From: Canna indica
Lineage: Eukaryota; Streptophyta; Magnoliopsida; Zingiberales; Cannaceae
Direction of reading: 5' to 3'
NCBI GenBank assembly: GCA_034359265.1
Contig: CP136891.1
Coordinates: forward strand, 53,522,501-53,586,500
Length of the DNA stretch: 64,000 nt
Part shown: positions 59,016-64,000 of the stretch, one piece after another
Position numbering within the stretch: position 1 is the stretch's first letter
How the letters are laid out: every line of letters begins with the position of its first letter
The notes under the pieces: model-generated
Seen by the model: only the letters and a program-made list of their open reading frames with translations
The model's database searches: none
What the model was told of the DNA's origin: nothing
Position numbers and translations under genes: made by a program

Positions 59016-60972
59016 TTCCGAGCTTCTCCCTTGCTCGCACAGAATGGGGTGGCGTCGCATGGAGAGGTCGTGGAATGGGCAGGTGTCGCAAGGAGAGGTC
59101 GCGCAAGACGGGGAGGTGTCGTAGGGAGAGGTCGCGCGGGAGTTTGTCGGTTGGGGAAAATTAAGGGATTTGTCGGGTCGCTGTATTAGGGCTGAAAAAA
59201 ATATAGCACGGAAATAGTATTTTGGTGAGTTAGTAGGGGGGGAATATTTGGTCGGCTGAAATAGAAGAGGGAAAAAATTATAGACTGATTTACCAACGAA
59301 TTTTTTAATCCGTTGATAATTTTGTTGGTAATACCAACAAACTAAATCCGTTGGTAACAAATCCGTTGGTGATGCTATGTTTTCTTGTAGTGTATATGCA
59401 TATGATTGGTGCTTGTGGTAGCATGGGATTGGAATAGGATTAATTAAGTTAAATCGGGTTAGCGGGTTCAGGTTCGGCTTGAGATGGATGCAGGTTTAAT
59501 ATGGGATTTAGTTGAGTTATGGTTGAGGAGGGAGCATATAACCCACCTCCCCTTGGCTTGTGGCTCCCTATTGGAGCTGCACAAGCCAATTGAAGAAGAG
59601 GAGCCACCAGCTAGCCGCAAGTCAGCTGCCAGCCAGCCGCCCCTCTTCTCTCTCCTCTTGGAGCCGTCGAGCCTAGCCGCCAAAGCCAAGCCCATTCTTC
59701 TTCTTCTTCCTCTTCCTCTACCTTGGAAGCCAAGCCGTGGCTTGAGGAGGAGCCGCTGCCCTCTTCTTCCTCTTGTTGGAGCCGGTAGCTTGAGGAAGAG
59801 CCGCCGCCCACTTCTTTTCCTTGGTGGAGCCGAGCCGCCATCTCTTGAAGCCGAATTCGAGGGTCGTCGTCCGGGATTTCTCCTCTAATCATCCTCCCTA
59901 TTCATGTGAGTGGTTTTACCCTCATTCTTTTCGAGTTTCTTCGAATTCCTGAAGCCATTTTTGGAGGCTTGGATGTTCTTATTTTGTTTTCCGTTGATCT
60001 CTCGAATTATCGCCGTTCCTTTTGTTTGCCGTGTTTGAGGGAGCCCTAAACCCTACCCTATGGGGTTCGGCAGCCCTAGGATGATCCTAGGGGTGCTCGT
60101 TCAAGGTGGAGACGAGGGTGCCCTCAAGGTGTTTAGTGACATGCCTAAGTGAGAGTTTTTGGCGTTCTTGAGATCCATACCTTAAATTGCTTATCAAATT
60201 GAGTTCCTATATGTCCAAGCATGTCTTGTAATTAATTTGTGATTTTTGTATAGAAATCATGTTTTACAAAATTAAGATTTTGCTATTGATGCCATGAAGG
60301 TTCTTGAAGAAGGGTTCTTGATCATGATGCTTGTTTCTTGTTTATGATGTTGTTGGTGCTTGTTAGCCTTGTTTAATAAGTATGAAATTTGAGAGATCTA
60401 TCTAAAAATTAGTATTCTATTTTGATGATAATTAAGGATCTAATTTCTATAAATTTCGGATTTATTTTCATGCTATGCTAAAAATTTAATGTTGCTGGAA
60501 ATTCATGCTGAGATGATGATTCTGTGTTGATTTTAGAATACTTGCTGTGGTGTGGGTATTTCTCTGAACATAGTTGTGTAACCTATTATTTCGACCAGAA
60601 AATATAGTTTGGAAGCATAGGACCTACTCTGGAGATTAGATTTGGGTTAGATACATCAGTTTCAGGCATAACAGAAAGCTAAAATAAAACCCTAATCTTG
60701 ATGATCTAAATTTTAATTGCATAAATAAAATTGACCAAGGGGTCAGCATAATTTGTTATGAACTAATAAATAAAATTATGCATGAAATAAAACCTCACGG
60801 GTTATGACATTACGGGTCTAGGAGTTGGGGTCGGGTATTGGAGTGCTGAGACACTTCCCAATTTGGACACCCCTAAGACACCGTAGGAGAGACTTGACTT
60901 AGATCACGATGCACCATATCTTTATGAATGACAGAGAGGCTCGTTGAGGAGCCGGATTGCGGGCTAGGCCCG

Positions 60973-61421
60973 AAAGGTTGGATGGTTAATTCCCAACCTG
61001 TGGAACAAGTTTGGATGGGCAAATCCCGATTGTTCCTGCGTATCTTGTAGAACAAGCTCAGATAGACAAATTCCGATTGTTCCCAAGATTCTATATTTAA
61101 AAGGGGTAAGGGATGGGCGAATCCTGATTACTCCTACGTTATTGGAACAAGTTCGGAAGGGCAAATCCCGATTGTTCCGGTTTGGCATCATGAAATAAGT
61201 TTGGAGGGCGTACTTGATTATTCTCGAGGTGCTTTTAAGGAATAAGTTCAGACAGTCAAATCCCGATTATTTTTGTGATATCTTAAAGGGGCAAGTTCGG
61301 ATGGGCGATTCTCGATTGTTCCTACGCGTCTCGTGGAGCAAGTTCGGATGGGCCAATCTCGATTGCTCCCGAGTTTCTTTATATTAGGATAAGATCGGAG
61401 GGCCTTCCCGATTATCCTAGT
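60973..61421. repeat. Array of about ten short hairpin repeats in the gypsy LTR
   Basis: Units of about 35-60 bp whose two ends are complementary: ggaacaag at the start and cgattgttcc at the end, with gttcggatgggcaaatc in between. About ten degenerate units can be counted. Each could fold into a stem. They lie in the promoter/leader part of the gypsy LTR. Confidence 0.65.
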
Positions 61422-62234
61422 ATGTTTGTTGCCTTAGGGCATGGAAGGCTTTGGCCTGTTAATCTTCACCGTTTGGGTTTTGGCTGCCTTTGGGCAGGTG
61501 GTCGCTAGATAACCATTTTTGCTTTATGCTTCATATCTGTGTTTGGTTTCTAGTGAGGGTTGGTAGAACCGTTCACTGAGTTCTTTTGAACTCACCCATT
61601 GTCATTTTATTTTTGTTTTGCAGAGCCTGACCGGTAAGGTGGGCTGGAGCACTTGGCCCAGCTGGAGGGCAGATGAGCCACATGATCTCATAGCAGTCCT
61701 AATTAGGGGTCGTAGTCGAGTTTTTGGTAGTTAGTCATGCACTTATGTTTTAGTGTTTTAGAGTTGTAGTCCCTTGGGGACATTCATATCTTTATTTCAG
61801 ATTTCATTGTAATTGAACCGTTGAACCGATTTATTATTTCCGCACTTTATAATTTTGCTAAACTTACTTTTAATGAATTCTGTTTGGTTTTTCATTTGAA
61901 ATAAAACTTGCTTATTTCTTTCCGCTATGTTTTATTATTGAGTTGGCATGTGCTTGGTTTAGGCTGCGTGGTATAGGCATGTATACCCTGGCCGGTCACG
62001 TGACTCTGAGTTGGGGCGTGACAATGTAGTATCAGAGCATATGGTTTAGTTTGACTATGACCTAGAGTTGTCACCGTATAGGGCATTACTAGCGTGTCAG
62101 TATATGGTAGGGTATATTATGAGATCAATGGGCTAAGTTTGCACCTCAACGCGACTTGTGGTTGAGTTACTTAATGACTTAAGGTGAATTAAATTGTCTA
62201 ATGTTGATGTTTTCTTTTTGGTGATTCCAGCTTG

Positions 62235-63082
62235 ATGGAGGTCTTTGATGCTGCAAGGAGCAGTAGTGATAGCAACTCCACTGAGCGCCGAGGCCGAGGC
62301 CGAGGCCGAGGCCGGGGCCAGGGTCGTGGGAGACCACCGCAGGCCCGGGAGGAGGTGGGACAGGATCCCATGGTTGTGCAGTTGTAGGCCCGAGTGGCTA
62401 AGCTAATAGAGGCACTCTGCAGGGAGCAAGAGCTGAGACAATAGCCACAGTAGGTACCGACAGTACCCGCAGCACCAGAGGTGGTCCAGCTAGTGGCACT
62501 GATGGTCAGAGCCCCCAGAGCACCTTCATATGTATATTTTGTTGCATTCAGGCAACCAGAGTATACAGGGACAGATCAGCGGGTGGAGGTCACCAGTTTC
62601 CTGGGAGATTGCTATGAGCTATGCAGGGAGCTTGGTTGTTCTTCTGAGATGACCGCTCGACTGATCGGGTTATAGCGAGGTCCAACCAAGGATTGGCTTC
62701 ACACCTAAAGGGACCGCAGAGCAGCAGATGCACTATCCCCTACCTGGGAGGAGTTTAGAGCTGCTATGGTGGAGAAGTATCTACCGATGAGCGTCCGGGA
62801 CAGGCGGGCGAAAGAGTTCGAGCTACTGCGTCAGACGGGCAGTATGTCGGTGACAAATTATGAGATGGAGTTCACTTGACTCTTGTAGTACGATCCCACT
62901 TTGATAGCCATATAGACCGCTAGGGTCAAGAGGTTTGTTGAGGGGTTGCGGTCGCAAATCGTCAAACTGATCCATTACACAGAGGACACTTCTTTTGCTC
63001 AGGTTGTAGATGAGGCGCTCCGAAAGGAGGCACTGGTACCGACAGACAGGCATGATGGTCCCCAGAAGAAAACGTATGTCTA
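62235..63082 (+). pseudogene. Gypsy gag, decayed and truncated
   Basis: Starts with ATG at 62235, 211 bp after the LTR. It has an Arg-Gly repeat (RGRGRGRGRGQGRGR) near residues 19-33. After several stops the capsid region is clear: WEEFRAAMVEKYLPMSVRDR (near 62745-62800), LRQTGSMSVTNYEMEF and VKRFVEGLRSQIVKLIHYTE (near 62925-62985). Similarity ends at about 63082, before any knuckle or pol. The element is therefore truncated here. Confidence 0.75.
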
Positions 63083-63352
63083 ACAACACTTGGGTATGTC
63101 TTATCCCCAATTGATGATTCGTGGGTAATATTTCGTGGCTACAAGTCTTATCTGTTGTAGTGCGGGTTACTAAACCACTATAATTAAATTCATTTGTGTA
63201 ATTGCCATTGCTTGTTTGCTCTTAATTGCTTTACATTTTTGCTTCTTCACTTAGTTAATTACTTGTGTTTGCCTAATCACTCAAAAAACCGTTGAAACTG
63301 AAATTAGGCATAAGAATTAGCGTAAAACATCCCCGTCTAGTGTGGATGTTCA
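63083..63352 (+). mobile_element. 3' part of an LTR related to those at 22901 and 30648
   Basis: Contains ggttactaaaccactataa and ends cgtctagtgtggatgttcaac, like the LTR ends at about 24050-24074. It lacks the upstream part and any TATA box. It replaces the rest of the gypsy element, so it marks a deletion or second insertion next to the polygalacturonase gene. Confidence 0.5.
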
Positions 63353-63638
63353 ACTCACAAAAAGACCAGTCAATTTTTTCAAGTTCATGCTCAAAGAATG
63401 GAAGCGTATGTCAAGAGTTGTCTAGAGGGGAAGATTTCAGCATAATCAATACAAAGTAGAGTGGGTGATTTCAGCATAATCAACTCCATCATGGTCTAAC
63501 GTCATCTTTCTTTATTAAATGCATTGGAAAAATTATATGTATCTTTCATGCTGCGGTTGCAAATGATACAAAACTTTTTTATAGATACAAGATGACGGAT
63601 GAAGTCCAATTGAAGTTCATAGACACAAGGCCTAAATA

Positions 63639-63872
63639 TCAAAAGCAGGAGTCGGGATTTACATTGTCGTTGGAGGAACCGTGGGCATTAACACAAGTAG
63701 ATTTAAAATTTGCATTCGGCTTGTCACCAGTGTACTCAAAGTGTATGTCCTGCAACTGCACACCTTCACAAGGATTTGATGCACTACATACAAGTTTAAT
63801 AGCTTCCTCCGCGAGAGAAGTGCCCCGTATGTTTTTGAACGTGACGTCGGTGATCTTTACTAGAGAAGGGTC
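63639..63872 (-). CDS. Polygalacturonase (GH28), last exon, rest outside window
   Basis: A 234-nt exon that starts after an acceptor (ttttgcttag) at 63872 and ends at a TGA at 63639-63641, 77 residues. It reads DPSLVKITDVTFKNIRGTS, then IKLVCSASNPCEGVQLQDI and HFEYTGD, and ends NPDSCF. This is the C-terminal part of a GH28 pectin-degrading enzyme: the VKITDVTFKNIRGT turn of the beta helix, then Cys residues that form conserved disulfides. The catalytic residues lie upstream, beyond the right edge. It is in an open frame and could belong to an active gene. The 63353-63638 stretch downstream of the stop would hold its 3' UTR. The longer plus-strand frame over this exon is an antisense shadow. 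Confidence 0.8.
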   Translation of the reverse strand, partial: DPSLVKITDVTFKNIRGTSLAEEAIKLVCSASNPCEGVQLQDIHFEYTGDKPNANFKSTCVNAHGSSNDNVNPDSCF

Positions 63873-64000
63873 CTAAGCAAAAGAAGAATAAGGGAATAAA
63901 ATAAGCCACTAGATTATGATTTAAAATTAGTACAATGCATGATTTATATTGTTATGACTAATAATATATTTTGGTTTACGAATAATGCATGCATCATGTA

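Larger units (their letters stand above)
47777..59392 (-). mobile_element. Pack-CACTA element carrying fragments of several host genes
   Basis: An 11616-bp element with matching ends: CACTACAAAAAAATA at the left, CACTACAAGAAAACAT read inward from the right, then a shared AGCATCACCAACGGA. It is flanked by the 3-bp duplication TAT (47774-47776; 59393-59395). Multiple ACCAACGGAT / ATCCGTTGGT repeats in both orientations lie at 47800-47990 and 59290-59375, typical subterminal binding sites of CACTA transposase. No transposase gene is seen. The interior carries, all on the minus strand, SOSEKI-like exons, an unrecognised exon, an RPB9-like exon and terpene-synthase exons. A copia element (51368-56748) is inserted within it. 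Without that, it is about 6.2 kb. It lies in the LTR of a gypsy element. Confidence 0.9.
47555..62023 (+). mobile_element. Gypsy (Tekay/Del-like) LTR, split by a CACTA element
   Basis: The LTR starts TGTAATATCC at 47555 and ends GTGACA at 62023. It is followed by a primer-binding site for initiator tRNA-Met (TAGTATCAGAGC, one mismatch) at 62027-62038. Without the CACTA element (47777-59392) and its 3-bp duplication it would be about 2850 bp, a typical size for Tekay/Del chromovirus LTRs. The lineage call rests on LTR size, LTR ends and gag style; no chromodomain lies in the window. It contains a hairpin-repeat array (60973-61421) and a CT-rich stretch near 59600-59850. Confidence 0.7.

Noticed and set aside
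47777..59392. A functional terpene synthase or SOSEKI gene
   Set aside because: Both lack essential exons, SOSEKI has a stop in exon 2, and they lie between CACTA ends with a target duplication.
59484..59888. 134-codon plus-strand open frame rich in Leu, Pro and Ser
   Set aside because: It lies in the gypsy LTR, is low-complexity (CT/CTT repeats) and has no recognisable domain.
63592..63876. 94-codon plus-strand open frame at the right edge
   Set aside because: It is antisense to the polygalacturonase exon, which has a clear domain match and splice site.

Overview
This window is plant nuclear DNA, probably from a monocot (low confidence; the main clue is a GC-rich first exon in the left-hand gene). 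Evidence for a plant: a spliced pfkB-kinase gene, the end of a GH28 polygalacturonase gene, captured fragments of terpene synthase, SOSEKI/DUF966 and RPB9-like genes, and a dense nest of plant transposon types (Ty1-copia and Ty3-gypsy LTR elements, a TRIM, CACTA, MULE, hAT, MITEs and L1-type LINEs). I see no CRISPR array, rRNA or tRNA gene, and no prokaryotic-style operon.

Layout. 0.4-11.5 kb: one apparently intact five-exon pfkB-family sugar kinase gene on the minus strand. Its 7-kb first intron and 2.1-kb third intron hold a MULE with long terminal inverted repeats, an hAT-like element, a Tourist-like MITE and rearranged LTR sequence. 12.2-18.6 kb: two decayed LINE fragments, the first interrupted by a small CACTA element. 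18.6-21.2 kb: noncoding LTR-like sequence with a TRIM and a 102-bp tandem repeat. 21.2-44.4 kb: a decayed minus-strand Ty3-gypsy element, split by a solo LTR (22.9-24.1 kb) and by a copia element (25.8-43.9 kb). That copia element is itself split in its integrase by a gag-only LTR element (30.6-38.5 kb). 44.5-47.6 kb: a further copia gag-protease fragment and a partial LTR. 47.6-63.1 kb: a gypsy element (LTR plus decayed gag). Its LTR contains an 11.6-kb CACTA element (47777-59392) that carries pieces of at least three host genes and is itself split by a fairly young copia element (51368-56748). 63.6-63.9 kb: the last exon of a polygalacturonase gene that runs off the right edge.

How it fits together. 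Only two host loci look real: the pfkB kinase (complete) and the polygalacturonase (edge). Between them lie about 52 kb of transposons whose order of insertion can be read from target-site duplications and from which coding region each one splits. The most notable object is the Pack-type CACTA element. SOSEKI exons, an exon of unknown origin, an RPB9-like exon and four terpene-synthase exons lie in the same direction with plausible splice sites, so it could produce a chimeric transcript. The second signal is an array of palindromic GTCGAC/GATCGA modules just upstream of the TATA box in several related LTRs.
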